Source: Roseateles sp. SL47
Lineage (GTDB): Bacteria > Pseudomonadota > Gammaproteobacteria > Burkholderiales > Burkholderiaceae_C
Assembly (NCBI RefSeq): GCF_026625885.1
Contig: NZ_CP113068.1
Coordinates: 3,224,001 to 3,288,000 of the forward strand
Direction of reading: 5' to 3'
DNA: 64,000 nt
The notes under the pieces are model-generated. The model did not search any database. It worked only from the letters and a program-made list of their open reading frames with translations, and had not been told where the DNA came from. Shown piece by piece: positions 26,145-33,663 of the stretch. How positions within the stretch are numbered: position 1 is the stretch's first letter; each line of letters opens with the position of its first letter. The position numbers were made by a program, and so were the translations under genes.

Positions 26145-27255
26145 TCAGGATTTGGACTTGTTGCGCTCAAAGACCCAGCACCAGACAGCGGTGGACTTGA
26201 CCTCCCGCTGCTCGTCGAGCTGGGCCCGGATGGCACTGTTGACGTTGCGTGTATCGACAAAGCGATGCCGGCGGCTGGTCCGCAGGTACTTCTTGAGGTC
26301 CCCGATGGAGGGAACCTGTTGACCGCGCTCGCGGGCCACCTGGATGAAGTGATTCAGGCTGACAGCGATTTCGTCATCCGGCTTGCGCGAGTGATTCAGC
26401 GGTGCGCCGCCGCTGTCCAGGTAATCGAAGGCCTCCCAGAACTCCTGCACCAGCGGGTGGTCGCTGTTGATCGCCTGTTGTCGCTGGACCGCCATGGCCA
26501 CGATCTGGCTCTGGAGCGCAGCGTGCTGATCGTCGGTGAGGGGGACAACAAGGCGGAGCGCATCGGACAGGGCGAGTAGCTGTGCGTGGTTCTTCGCAAC
26601 GCGCGTGCTCTTGATCTCCGGGTTGGCTTGCAGCGCGGCCTCATGTTCAGGCGTCCGCGCGGCCAGCGTCTTGAGGATCTCTGCCTCGCGCTGCGCTGCC
26701 AGGAGGATGAACCCGCTGACCTCCTCCACGGGGAGGCTTTCCAGTTGAACGGCAGCTTCGCGAGTCTTGGGTGTCTGGCCCTTGCGGTCGAAGGTGAGAT
26801 GCACGATCCGCTGCAGGATGGCGTCGGATGCTGCAACCTCGTTGTTTTGACTGATGACGATGGCGCCTCGGAAGGGCGGCTCGTAGGTTTCATTGCCGCC
26901 TGTCGCCATGCCACGGGCCCGCACCGAGCGGCCGTTGAAGGCGGTCTTCAGCTCGTCCCAGTCGAAACCCTTCACGTGGGGGCCCTTGTCGCCGCCCACA
27001 CGCTCACGGTCGCTCTCGATGAGTACCACCGGGAGGTTGGAGACCTGCGCGAAATTGCGGGCGCGTGCAGCGAGGGAAGACTTGCTCGGGTCGAAACCCT
27101 CGTAATCGCGCCGGCCACACAGCTTCCACATGAACTCGATCAGCGTGGACTTGCCCGCGCCGGCCTCGCCGACCACCTCCAGGAAGGGAAACGACTTCTG
27201 GGTGGCGCGGATCTGCTCGGCGAATAGAGCGCCCAACCAAAAGGTGAGGGCATGT
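26145..27255 (-). pseudogene. Phage primase/helicase, 3' fragment (DUF5906-like helicase part)
   Basis: Only the C-terminal ~370 residues of a phage/satellite primase-helicase remain. The P-loop GEAGAGKST is intact, followed by FDPSKSS, VVLIESDRER, AIVISQNNEVAASDAILQR (sensor region) and a C-terminal tail DTRNVNSAI...WCWVF. The frame upstream of the first ATG still reads ALTFWLGALFAEQIR, helicase-like, until it meets tape-measure sequence at about 27,255. The N-terminal primase domain is gone. The fragment has no native start and is probably non-functional. Confidence 0.85.
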
Positions 27256-27275
27256 AGACGTCCGTCAGGCGGCCA
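27245..27275. other. Deletion junction joining tape measure to primase
   Basis: To the right (minus-strand upstream) the tape-measure frame reads GAGRLTDVY. To the left the primase frame reads ALTFWLGAL. The two families meet within about 20 bases, so a single deletion removed the end of the tape measure, tail genes U and D, the regulators and the primase N-terminus. Confidence 0.8.
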
Positions 27276-27976
27276 GCACCATCCCTGGCGCCATTGACCT
27301 GGCGGGCCACTCCCAGCATGTGATCTTCAAAGCTGGCGAAGTCACGAATGGCGACGGCGATAGGCGCCCCTATGGCGGCCCCAGTCGCTCCCATGGCGAC
27401 CCCTGCACCGGCTACCTTCGCTTGAAGCGCCTGGGAGCGCTCCAGGGCGTGGGAGGCGGCTGCGCTGCGCCGTTTGTGTTCGGCCTGGCTCTGAAGCGCA
27501 GCAGTCTGCCGCTCGATGCTGGCGGTGGTCGCTGCCATGTTGGCCCGCAATTCGCGCTCGTGGGTCGCGAGCGCGCTGGTGCTGACTCCCGCAGCAGAGA
27601 ACCGATCCCGCAGCACCTGGACCTGTGCGGCTTGGCGTTGCTGCTGTTCGCTAAGTTCGCGGGTTGCCTGGCGCGCGGCCTGGAGCTGCGCGACCATGGC
27701 CTTGGTGGGAGGGCCGGATTGGTTCAGCTCCCGTGCCAGGCGAGAAGCCTTCTCGCGAGCGTTCTCTAGCCTGGCGCTGGTGGCCTCCAGGCCGGTGCGC
27801 AGCTCCCGGAATTCGCCGATGGCCTTTTGCTGCGAGCTGAGTTCCTTGAGCCTCTGGCGGGTATCCCGTAGCGCCTTGGCGGTTGCTGTGCTGTCGCTGT
27901 TGATGCGCTTGAGTGGCGCTGTGGCGCGGTCGATTGCTTGCAGGATCACCTGCAGGCGCAGGTCGCTCATGGCCAT
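27256..27976 (-). pseudogene. T: Tail tape-measure protein (gpT), truncated
   Basis: P2-like tape-measure protein, of which only about 240 N-terminal residues remain; intact P2-type proteins run to roughly 800-1000. The start is typical (SDLRLQVILQAIDRATAPLKRI), followed by long coiled coil (about residues 30-175) and a Gly/Ala segment (GVAMGATGAAIGAPIAVAIRDF). After DVY the frame runs out of phase into primase sequence. Loss of this length-determining protein should prevent normal tail assembly. Confidence 0.88.
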
Positions 27977-27982
27977 GGCGAG

Positions 27983-28099
27983 TTACTCGGTCTGTTCGTG
28001 GCGGGATCTGGCGCGCTCGCGCCAGTCCATCAGCTCGGCGAGGGAGAAACCGTCCATGTCGGACGGCGCCCAGTGAAAGACGATGGCCAGGTCAGCCAT
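27983..28099 (-). CDS. E': Tail protein gpE' (GpE family)
   Basis: 38-aa protein MADLAIVFHWAPSDMDGF... ending SRHEQTE, the classical GpE/E' module with its W-x-P-S-D/E-M motif and a final Arg-rich helix. It lies in the -1 frame relative to gpE. As in P2, it is probably made mainly as a C-terminal extension of gpE by ribosomal frameshifting at the T6G heptamer (28150-28156); the -1 frame is open from the slip site to this ORF. An assembly chaperone for the tail. Confidence 0.88.
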   Translation of the reverse strand: MADLAIVFHWAPSDMDGFSLAELMDWRERARSRHEQTE

Positions 28100-28107
28100 C
28101 GCATCCT

Positions 28108-28401
28108 CTACGCGGTCGGGGATGCCTGCTCCTGCGCCGCTTTCGGCGACAAAAAAGCCGACACCTCGGCGGCGAGCTGGAACAGATCCGCCGGATCCAG
28201 ACCGTCCACCTCCTGTCGGGTGAGGGTCGGGATGGTGATGCGAGGCAGTACGGTCTGCGCGGCGGAGACGTCCATGCGCACCAGGTCGAAGAGAGACACG
28301 CCACGCAGCTCGCCGGCGCGCGGCTTGCGCAGCTCGACGGTGGTGATGGTCTGATCGCCACGCTGGATGGGTTGGTCGAGAGTGATGGAGGTGGTGGTCA
28401 T
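28108..28401 (-). CDS. E: Tail assembly chaperone gpE
   Basis: 97 aa, phage tail assembly chaperone of the P2 E family (ITLDQPIQRGDQTITTVELRKPRAGELRG in pieces, then LFQLAAEVSAFLSP). It contains the slippery heptamer T TTT TTG in frame near its end, from which the longer E+E' product would be made. It lies between the tail tube gene FII and the tape-measure gene, the conserved position. Confidence 0.92.
   Translation of the reverse strand: MTTTSITLDQPIQRGDQTITTVELRKPRAGELRGVSLFDLVRMDVSAAQTVLPRITIPTLTRQEVDGLDPADLFQLAAEVSAFLSPKAAQEQASPTA
28150..28156 (-). promoter_or_regulatory. -1 ribosomal frameshift heptamer TTTTTTG (E to E+E')
   Basis: In the gpE frame the codons are GCT TTT TTG, giving the X XXY YYZ pattern T TTT TTG, identical to the P2 signal. 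Slippage by -1 enters the frame that continues without stop through gpE'. Confidence 0.88.
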
Positions 28402-28426
28402 GATGGAAAGAATTCAGAGGGGGAAG

Positions 28427-28936
28427 TCAGAGCTGCAGGGCGGAGCGGACCGAGGCGAGCATGTCTACGCCATCCACGATCTCGATCATGTTGACGAAGT
28501 CGATTTCGATCACGACGGAGCCGTTGAGCGTGAGCTTGTAGTAGCTCAGGGCCGTCTTGATCTTGATCTCGGTCTTGTCACCGGCCTTGGCCTTGCCCGG
28601 GTCAATCTCGGTGTGGCGTCCGCGAACGACGATCTCCAGCGACTCGGCGGTTTCGGAGTCCTCGCCCTGCAGAGCGCCTGCAAAGCGCAGCAGGATGCCA
28701 TCGTGCTGACGCGTGCCCCACTGAGCGAAAACGTCGCGCAGCCAGCCGGAGGCGGTCCATTCCATCTCCATGGCCTCCATGCCCAGGTCCAGCTTGATGG
28801 GGCCGTTCATGCCGCCAGCCTGGTGGTCCTCGGTCTTGCGGGACAGCTTGGGCAGGGTGATCTCATCGACCTCGCCCAGGTAGCGGACGCCGTCGTTGAA
28901 AAGAATGAAGTTCTTGAGCTTCTTGGGCAGTGCCAT
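28427..28936 (-). CDS. FII: Major tail tube protein gpFII
   Basis: 169 aa, contractile-tail tube protein of the P2 FII family (LPKKLKNFILFNDGVRYLGEVDEITLPKLSRK in pieces). It polymerises into the inner tail tube. Full length, ATG 28936. It follows the sheath gene on the same strand. Confidence 0.95.
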   Translation of the reverse strand: MALPKKLKNFILFNDGVRYLGEVDEITLPKLSRKTEDHQAGGMNGPIKLDLGMEAMEMEWTASGWLRDVFAQWGTRQHDGILLRFAGALQGEDSETAESLEIVVRGRHTEIDPGKAKAGDKTEIKIKTALSYYKLTLNGSVVIEIDFVNMIEIVDGVDMLASVRSALQL

Positions 28937-28992
28937 GACTTAAACCTGCGAAAAAGGGGGGAAGGGCGCCGCGATGGAGCGGCGCAACGGCG

Positions 28993-30186
28993 TCAGCTAT
29001 TGACGCGAGCAGCAAAGTCGCTGAAGTACTTGTCGGTGATGCGCTGGCGGAACGACAGGTCTTCCACCGGGGGGATCGGCGTGTAGTCGTAGTCGATCAC
29101 CAGTTGGCCGCTCTTGAGCGTTGAGGCCTCGTTTGCGGTTTCGTCGTACCAGGCGGAGCCGTCGAGGATGTAGCCGTTCTGCTTCAGCGAGCGGAACTTG
29201 GCATTGACGCCTTCCAGGATGTCCTTGACCAGGCTGGGGTGCAGCGGCTTGTCCACAGCCCAGAAATGGGCCTCGGCAATCGTGTCCGCGAGGATCTGCG
29301 CGGTGCGGGTTGCGCTCTCGAAGGCGAACAGCGAGTCGTCCGTGCAGGTACGCGAGCCCCAGAAGCGAAAGCCCGAGTAGTTGATCAGCGCGGTGACCTC
29401 GTTCTCGTTCAGCAGGCCGGCGTCCGTCGATGCCTCCTGCAGATCCCAGTAGAGGTCCTTGGTGATCCCCGTCACGCCGTTGATGGGCATGTTGGAGAGG
29501 GTCTTGTGCCAACCGACCTCGATATCGATCTTGGCGCGCAGGCCCAGGGCGTAGGCGACGGGTGAAGCGTTCACCGTGGCGTTGAGCGTGGTGTCCCAAC
29601 GGGTGAAACCGGGGTGCAGGAGCATCAGCTCGCGGGCTCCAAACTTCTTGCGATACAGAATCGCGTCGGCGACGGTCTCGGCACCGCTCGTGCTGGCATA
29701 GGCGAAGGCTCGCAGCTTCTGCGCCACCGAAACCAGAGCGGCCGTGACTTCGGGCGTATCCAGCTCGGGCGCACCGAGGATGCGCGGCTTGACCCCGAGC
29801 TGGGCCTGGGCCGAAAGCAGGGCTTTCATGCCGGTGTATTGCCCGGATGCCAGTGTGGTACCGATGACGTTGCTGACCAGGTCGGCCGCCTTCTCTTCAT
29901 CCGTGGCACCTTGACCATCAGGCACGCGCACAACGACGACCACCGGAGAGGCCTGCAGCGCGATGGCGTCCAGGGCAGCGGCCAGCGTGCCCTTCGTACC
30001 GGCCTTGCCAATCGCCGTGTTGACGTTGGTGATCAGCGCGGGCTTGTTGTAGGGGAAGGTCGCGTCGTCAGCGTCGGATGCCGTGGCAATCAGACCGATG
30101 ATGGCGGTGGAGACGGTCTGGATGGTGCGCACGCCATCGGAGATTTCGATGACGCGCACGCCATGGTGGTACGAGTCGAGTGCCAT
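28993..30186 (-). CDS. FI: Tail sheath protein gpFI
   Basis: 397 aa from MALDSYHHGVRVIEI (ATG 30186); the upstream codons are non-conserved. P2 FI-type contractile sheath, with typical motifs VSTAIIGLIATASDADD, RILGAPELDTPEVTAALVSVAQKLRAF (in pieces), the INYSGFRFWGSRTC motif, DTIAEAHFWAVDKPL and a terminal DYDYTPIPPVEDL segment. Complete and apparently intact. Confidence 0.95.
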   Translation of the reverse strand: MALDSYHHGVRVIEISDGVRTIQTVSTAIIGLIATASDADDATFPYNKPALITNVNTAIGKAGTKGTLAAALDAIALQASPVVVVVRVPDGQGATDEEKAADLVSNVIGTTLASGQYTGMKALLSAQAQLGVKPRILGAPELDTPEVTAALVSVAQKLRAFAYASTSGAETVADAILYRKKFGARELMLLHPGFTRWDTTLNATVNASPVAYALGLRAKIDIEVGWHKTLSNMPINGVTGITKDLYWDLQEASTDAGLLNENEVTALINYSGFRFWGSRTCTDDSLFAFESATRTAQILADTIAEAHFWAVDKPLHPSLVKDILEGVNAKFRSLKQNGYILDGSAWYDETANEASTLKSGQLVIDYDYTPIPPVEDLSFRQRITDKYFSDFAARVNS

Positions 30187-30408
30187 GGGGCTCCTTGCGA
30201 TAGAAGGGGGAGCCCGCACCGGGACGAAACCCTGACGTGCTGGCGGCTCCGGAGATGAGCCGCCAATGTGCGCGTTCTCTCGCGCGAAGTCATTCTCATG
30301 TGGGTCTACCGACGCGCAGTCACGAAGGCCCCAAGAGAGGAGTTCACTTACTCCCCACCCACTGAAGATTCCTAATGCTCCCGTGACGGTTCTGCGCAGA
30401 ACTAGCCG

Positions 30409-30726
30409 TCATGTGGCCTTCGAGGTCAGCTCATCACGAATTGCAATCAAAAATTCGCGCGTGCTCGGTCGGAAGCCGGTAGGGATGATGCACGGCTCGA
30501 AGTACTCCTGGAAGCGTTCCTCCATTCCTGCGTCGCCGGTGTCGAGGAACGCTTCAATGTCGGCAACTAACCGATCGATAAGTTGCTGTTCTGAATCGTT
30601 TTTGAAGGCTGCAACGATGTCCTCCAGCGTGTCGCCCTCGATATCGAAGTCCTGGTGGAACCAAGAGCCCATGAAGTTCGAAAGGACTGGGAAGAACTTG
30701 TCGCCCTTCAGTTGGTATGCGGCCAT
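30409..30726 (-). CDS. cdiI: CDI-type immunity protein for the adjacent RNase A-like toxin
   Basis: 105 aa, acidic, resembling the small contact-dependent-inhibition immunity family (NFMGSWFHQDFDIEGDTLEDIVAAF; RPSTREFLIAIRDEL). The ATG at 30726 lies two bases after the stop of the toxin gene, so they are translationally coupled, as toxin/immunity pairs usually are. A second, broken copy of this gene (about nine in ten bases identical) lies just outside the prophage at 55,415-58,330. Role as an inhibitor of the neighbouring nuclease is inferred from family and position. Confidence 0.85.
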   Translation of the reverse strand: MAAYQLKGDKFFPVLSNFMGSWFHQDFDIEGDTLEDIVAAFKNDSEQQLIDRLVADIEAFLDTGDAGMEERFQEYFEPCIIPTGFRPSTREFLIAIRDELTSKAT

Positions 30727-30728
30727 GA

Positions 30729-31676
30729 TCAGGGCACCGGAAATGCGGTGAGAACGAAGTAGATCCTGTTATTTTGCTGCACGCGTCGGAGCACAACCAG
30801 AACTTTGGACATCTGCTGAAGCTGGCCGGTCGAACGTACGACGCCCTCTCCGATCGTTACATTGAATGGATGTCGGAACGAGAGCTTGTTGCCATTCGCT
30901 GCCGTCTTTGCCCATGCTTCGATCTGAGCCTTGTTGGCCTTGATCGCTGTGCCAACATGCTTTTCGGCGTCAGCCAAGGTTCTGAAAGTTGAGGCTGCTG
31001 GTATCTTTGGCTCGGCGGCAAGTCTACTTCTGAGCTGCGCCTCGGTCCGGCCCACATGTTTCAGGATAGTGTGGCCACCTGCTGCCTCCTCTGCGGCAAG
31101 GCTGATCGCGCCGCGACGAACCGCTATGACTCGAAGGGCACCGACGCCACCAGCTATTAGCGGTATCGCGATGTCGGCGCCGAGGCCAATCATCTCCGCT
31201 GTCTTTGGGTCGGCGCCGAGAACTCCGGACAGTGATTGAGCTGCTTCTGCCGTGAGCGTAGAAGTTTCTCTCCCGCTCGCAATCTGACGGATTGCTGAAG
31301 CCGAAGTGTCTACCCCGTGAACACCGAGCGTTGCTCCTGCAACCTTCGTGAGCGCTGTGGGCTCGGGCACAAACAGTAAACCGCTTGCACCTACAAGCTC
31401 AAGCGCGCCGATCGCCAGCTTCCCGACTCCCCACAGCCGATTGCCGAGAGTCGGCTCGTCTTCGATCGATTCGCCGGACAGCACTGCAGCGAGTTGGACC
31501 GGAGTCAAGACGATACGAATACCTTCTTCGTCGTCCCAGTTCAGCTCTGAGGCGTGGACCCGAGCAACATCTCCAATCGGACCGGGTAGCGGGGAGCTGC
31601 TGAGGCACAGGGTACCCCTGTCGAATGGGGCTGCTTCACTTCCGCAGACTGGTCCCGGGACGCGCGAGTTGGCCAT
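30729..31676 (-). CDS. Polymorphic toxin with C-terminal RNase A-like (CdiA-CT) domain
   Basis: 315 aa. Residues 1-40 carry two PGP motifs (SRVPGPV and SPLPGPIG) that look like a delivery/adaptor tag. Residues 80-185 form an Ala/Gly-rich, partly hydrophobic pre-toxin region. Residues 200-315 match the bacterial RNase A-like CdiA-CT domain: GGHTILKHVGRTEAQLRSRL at the start (His202, His207, Arg218) and YFVLTAFPVP at the end (Thr310). Such domains cleave RNA in target cells. The usual catalytic Tyr near the C-terminus appears as Phe312. It lies between tail-fibre and sheath genes, on the same strand as the immunity gene that follows. Confidence 0.83.
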   Translation of the reverse strand: MANSRVPGPVCGSEAAPFDRGTLCLSSSPLPGPIGDVARVHASELNWDDEEGIRIVLTPVQLAAVLSGESIEDEPTLGNRLWGVGKLAIGALELVGASGLLFVPEPTALTKVAGATLGVHGVDTSASAIRQIASGRETSTLTAEAAQSLSGVLGADPKTAEMIGLGADIAIPLIAGGVGALRVIAVRRGAISLAAEEAAGGHTILKHVGRTEAQLRSRLAAEPKIPAASTFRTLADAEKHVGTAIKANKAQIEAWAKTAANGNKLSFRHPFNVTIGEGVVRSTGQLQQMSKVLVVLRRVQQNNRIYFVLTAFPVP

Positions 31677-31850
31677 TCAGATTCTGCCCGTTATCGGCTG
31701 TGGCGGTTGATCCAGTGAGTTCGTTGCGCTTCCGTCCGCGTTCGTTCGGAGCGTCGGAGACCTCAAGACTTTCGGGCAATTTTCCTCTTCCAACTTTCTA
31801 GTTGGGATTACCAAAGTCACGCTGAACGCTGCGTGACGACGTGTAAATCG

Positions 31851-32048
31851 ATGTCACGTAGCGCGCGAGGCTTCGACACTGATAACGCCTTGGTGAGCGA
31901 TCTTCGGTTCTGGCAAGAGAGACGCTATAAGCTGGCGCCTTCGAAGACAATCCCGCTGTCGACGTTCCTGAGTCTAGTGGAGGATATCGAGGTGGAACCG
32001 GCTCGTGTCGAGCGCATCACGCAAGGAGTCAAGAAGCATGGTAGTTAA
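31851..32048 (+). CDS. Small plus-strand moron protein, unknown
   Basis: 65 aa from MSRSARGFDTD (ATG 31851), or slightly longer from GTG 31833. Mixed helical, no domain recognised (TIPLSTFLSLVEDIEVEPARVERITQ, in pieces). It runs against the surrounding minus-strand tail genes, overlaps the next small gene by 11 bases and shares with it a terminator at 32335-32365, the hallmark of a moron unit. Confidence 0.55.
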   Translation: MSRSARGFDTDNALVSDLRFWQERRYKLAPSKTIPLSTFLSLVEDIEVEPARVERITQGVKKHGS

Positions 32049-32241
32049 ATTCATCGTTGGCGAATACAACGTTATTTGGGAAGCGCTGAAGCACTACGAG
32101 AAACACCTTCAGCAGATCTCCCAGACCTCGGAGGACGAGGACGACGAGATCCTCGCGGACGACAAGCTGATGAAGTTGGAATGCATCTTCAAGGACTTGC
32201 AGGACTCGGCCATGAAGGACTGGGGACTCGAACTGAAGTGA
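32038..32241 (+). CDS. Small acidic plus-strand moron protein, unknown
   Basis: 67 aa from ATG 32038, preceded by AAGGAG. It is helical and acidic (EYNVIWEALKHYEKHLQQI; SEDEDDEILADDKLMKLE). The size and charge would fit an immunity or anti-host protein, but no family is recognised. Second gene of the plus-strand moron. Confidence 0.6.
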   Translation: MVVKFIVGEYNVIWEALKHYEKHLQQISQTSEDEDDEILADDKLMKLECIFKDLQDSAMKDWGLELK

Positions 32242-32334
32242 ATGACATCGGCATGTAGAATTCAGGCCGAGCGTTTCTGCTCCTCGTTCTTCCTCCCTGA
32301 GCGAGCAGCCATTAAGAATTCGATGAGCTGTTGA

Positions 32335-32365
32335 TGCCCCTGCTCCGTCAGGGGCATTTCTTTTT
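32335..32365 (+). terminator. Terminator of the plus-strand moron
   Basis: TGCCCCTG / CAGGGGCA stem with a six-base loop followed by TTTCTTTTT. Confidence 0.88.
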
Positions 32366-32382
32366 CTGGAGTTCGATGCGTC

Positions 32383-33186
32383 TCAAAAGAGACCGCCAGA
32401 GTTGGCCGCATCCCAGCTCGTGATGACCAACTCCCCTGTGGCTTGACGCTGCTCGACATCGCGGCCATTGCCGACGGAGTAGCGGATCTCCAGGCGTTCC
32501 ATCCAGAATCCTTCGAAGCACCGCCGGATCTCGGGGTGGTCGTTGATGCTGACCATCACCTTCCCCTTGGCGCGCCGCATGAAGTCGGCCATGCGTTCGT
32601 AGTTGTCGAACGTCCAGTCCGTTCCATACCCCTCTGTCTGCCAATAGGGTGGGTCGGCGTAGATGAACGTGTGCGCGCGGTCGTAGCGTTCCATCACTTC
32701 CAGCCAGGGGAGGTTCTCGATGTACGTGCCCGCCAGGCGCAAATGCGCCGCGCTGAGTTGCTCCTCAATACGGCACAGGTTGATCGCGGGGCTAGTCGTC
32801 GCTGTGCCGAAGGACTGCCCTGCGACCCTGCCACCAAAGGCGTGATGCTGAAGGTAGTAAAAGCGCGCCGCCCTCTGGATATCGGTCAGCGTCTCCGGCC
32901 TGGTCATCTGCTGCCATTTGAAGACCTCACGGCTGGACAAGGCCCACTTGAACTGCCGGACGAATTCCTCCAGGTGGTGTTGCACCACCCGATATAGGTT
33001 CACCAGTTCGCCGTTGATGTCGTTGAGCACTTCCGTCTTCGCCGGTATCGGCCGAAGGAAATACAGCGCTGCACCGCCGCAAAACGCCTCGACGTAGCAA
33101 TCATGCGCGGGAAACAAAGGAATCAGCTTGTCGGCAAGCCTGCGCTTGCCGCCGAGCCATGGAACGATGGGGGTGGTTTGGTACAT
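32383..33186 (-). CDS. dam: Phage DNA adenine methylase (D12 class)
   Basis: 267 aa, N6-adenine methyltransferase of the MT-D12/Dam family. It has the SAM-binding PWLGGKRRLADKLIPLFP, VEAFCGGAAL, and the catalytic DPPY motif in FIYADPPYWQTEGYG. Phage copies commonly protect DNA from restriction or alter regulation; the target sequence cannot be read off. It lies in the tail-fibre accessory region. Confidence 0.92.
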   Translation of the reverse strand: MYQTTPIVPWLGGKRRLADKLIPLFPAHDCYVEAFCGGAALYFLRPIPAKTEVLNDINGELVNLYRVVQHHLEEFVRQFKWALSSREVFKWQQMTRPETLTDIQRAARFYYLQHHAFGGRVAGQSFGTATTSPAINLCRIEEQLSAAHLRLAGTYIENLPWLEVMERYDRAHTFIYADPPYWQTEGYGTDWTFDNYERMADFMRRAKGKVMVSINDHPEIRRCFEGFWMERLEIRYSVGNGRDVEQRQATGELVITSWDAANSGGLF

Positions 33187-33243
33187 GAGAAACGGAGCGG
33201 GGCGCCCAGGGACGCCCCGCAGTACTGCTAACGCGGTTGCCCG

Positions 33244-33504
33244 CTATCCAATCGAGCTGGCGGCAGAGATTGATCCACCGGCGACCGTAAAGAGAAAGTC
33301 CCTCAGGTCTCCGGTGTGAGTGGCCGGATGAAGCGCGTCAAAGCATTCCTTGACCGCAGCAACAGCAGTCACAGCGGCCAAGGCGGTCACCCCTGACCAC
33401 ACAGGACCGATGCCCAACGCAATCGCAAACGCACGGGCTACGGGGAAGAGAAGGGCGCCGCCCAGGGCATGCAGCGCCTTGTCATGGGGATCAGGGAGCT
33501 GATG
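33244..33504 (-). CDS. Phage small membrane protein, possible frameshifted start
   Basis: The conserved part reads DKALHALGGALLFPVARAFAIAL, then GVTALAAVTAVAAVKECFDAL, then DFLFTVAGGSISAAS, a small helical membrane protein seen in phage tail/lysis regions. No ATG, GTG or TTG begins it in frame. A GTG (GTG AGC ATC AGC) with the right context lies one frame off, and one more C in the CCCC run near 33,487 would join it to DKALHAL. I therefore suspect a one-base deletion or sequence error; the left boundary given is approximate. Confidence 0.55.
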   Translation of the reverse strand, partial: HQLPDPHDKALHALGGALLFPVARAFAIALGIGPVWSGVTALAAVTAVAAVKECFDALHPATHTGDLRDFLFTVAGGSISAASSIG

Positions 33505-33505
33505 C

Positions 33506-33661
33506 TCACAACGAGACCACCTCGGGTTGATTTCCCTCGGCCACCCACTGCTCGAAGGCGCGGAAGTCCACGTTCTCCGGATCCGGAGGGATGAAGGCAT
33601 CGTCCACTTCGCGGCGGATGGCAACGGTGTTGTTGTCAGCGTCGATGAGTCTCTTGTACAT
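33506..33661 (-). CDS. Small tail-fibre-associated protein
   Basis: 51 aa (MYKRLIDADNNTVAI, then DFRAFEQWVAEGNQPEVVSL), starting three bases after the tail-fibre stop. Short proteins of this type (ending in a W-x-x-x-G-N-x-P motif) commonly follow tail-fibre genes, possibly as assembly helpers. Confidence 0.7.
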   Translation of the reverse strand: MYKRLIDADNNTVAIRREVDDAFIPPDPENVDFRAFEQWVAEGNQPEVVSL

Positions 33662-33663
33662 GG

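Noticed and set aside
32262..32468. Minus-strand ORF, possible 31-68 aa protein beginning MPLTEQGHQQLIEF in its short form
   Set aside because: Its start coincides with the terminator hairpin of the plus-strand moron, and there is no convincing ribosome site or family match.
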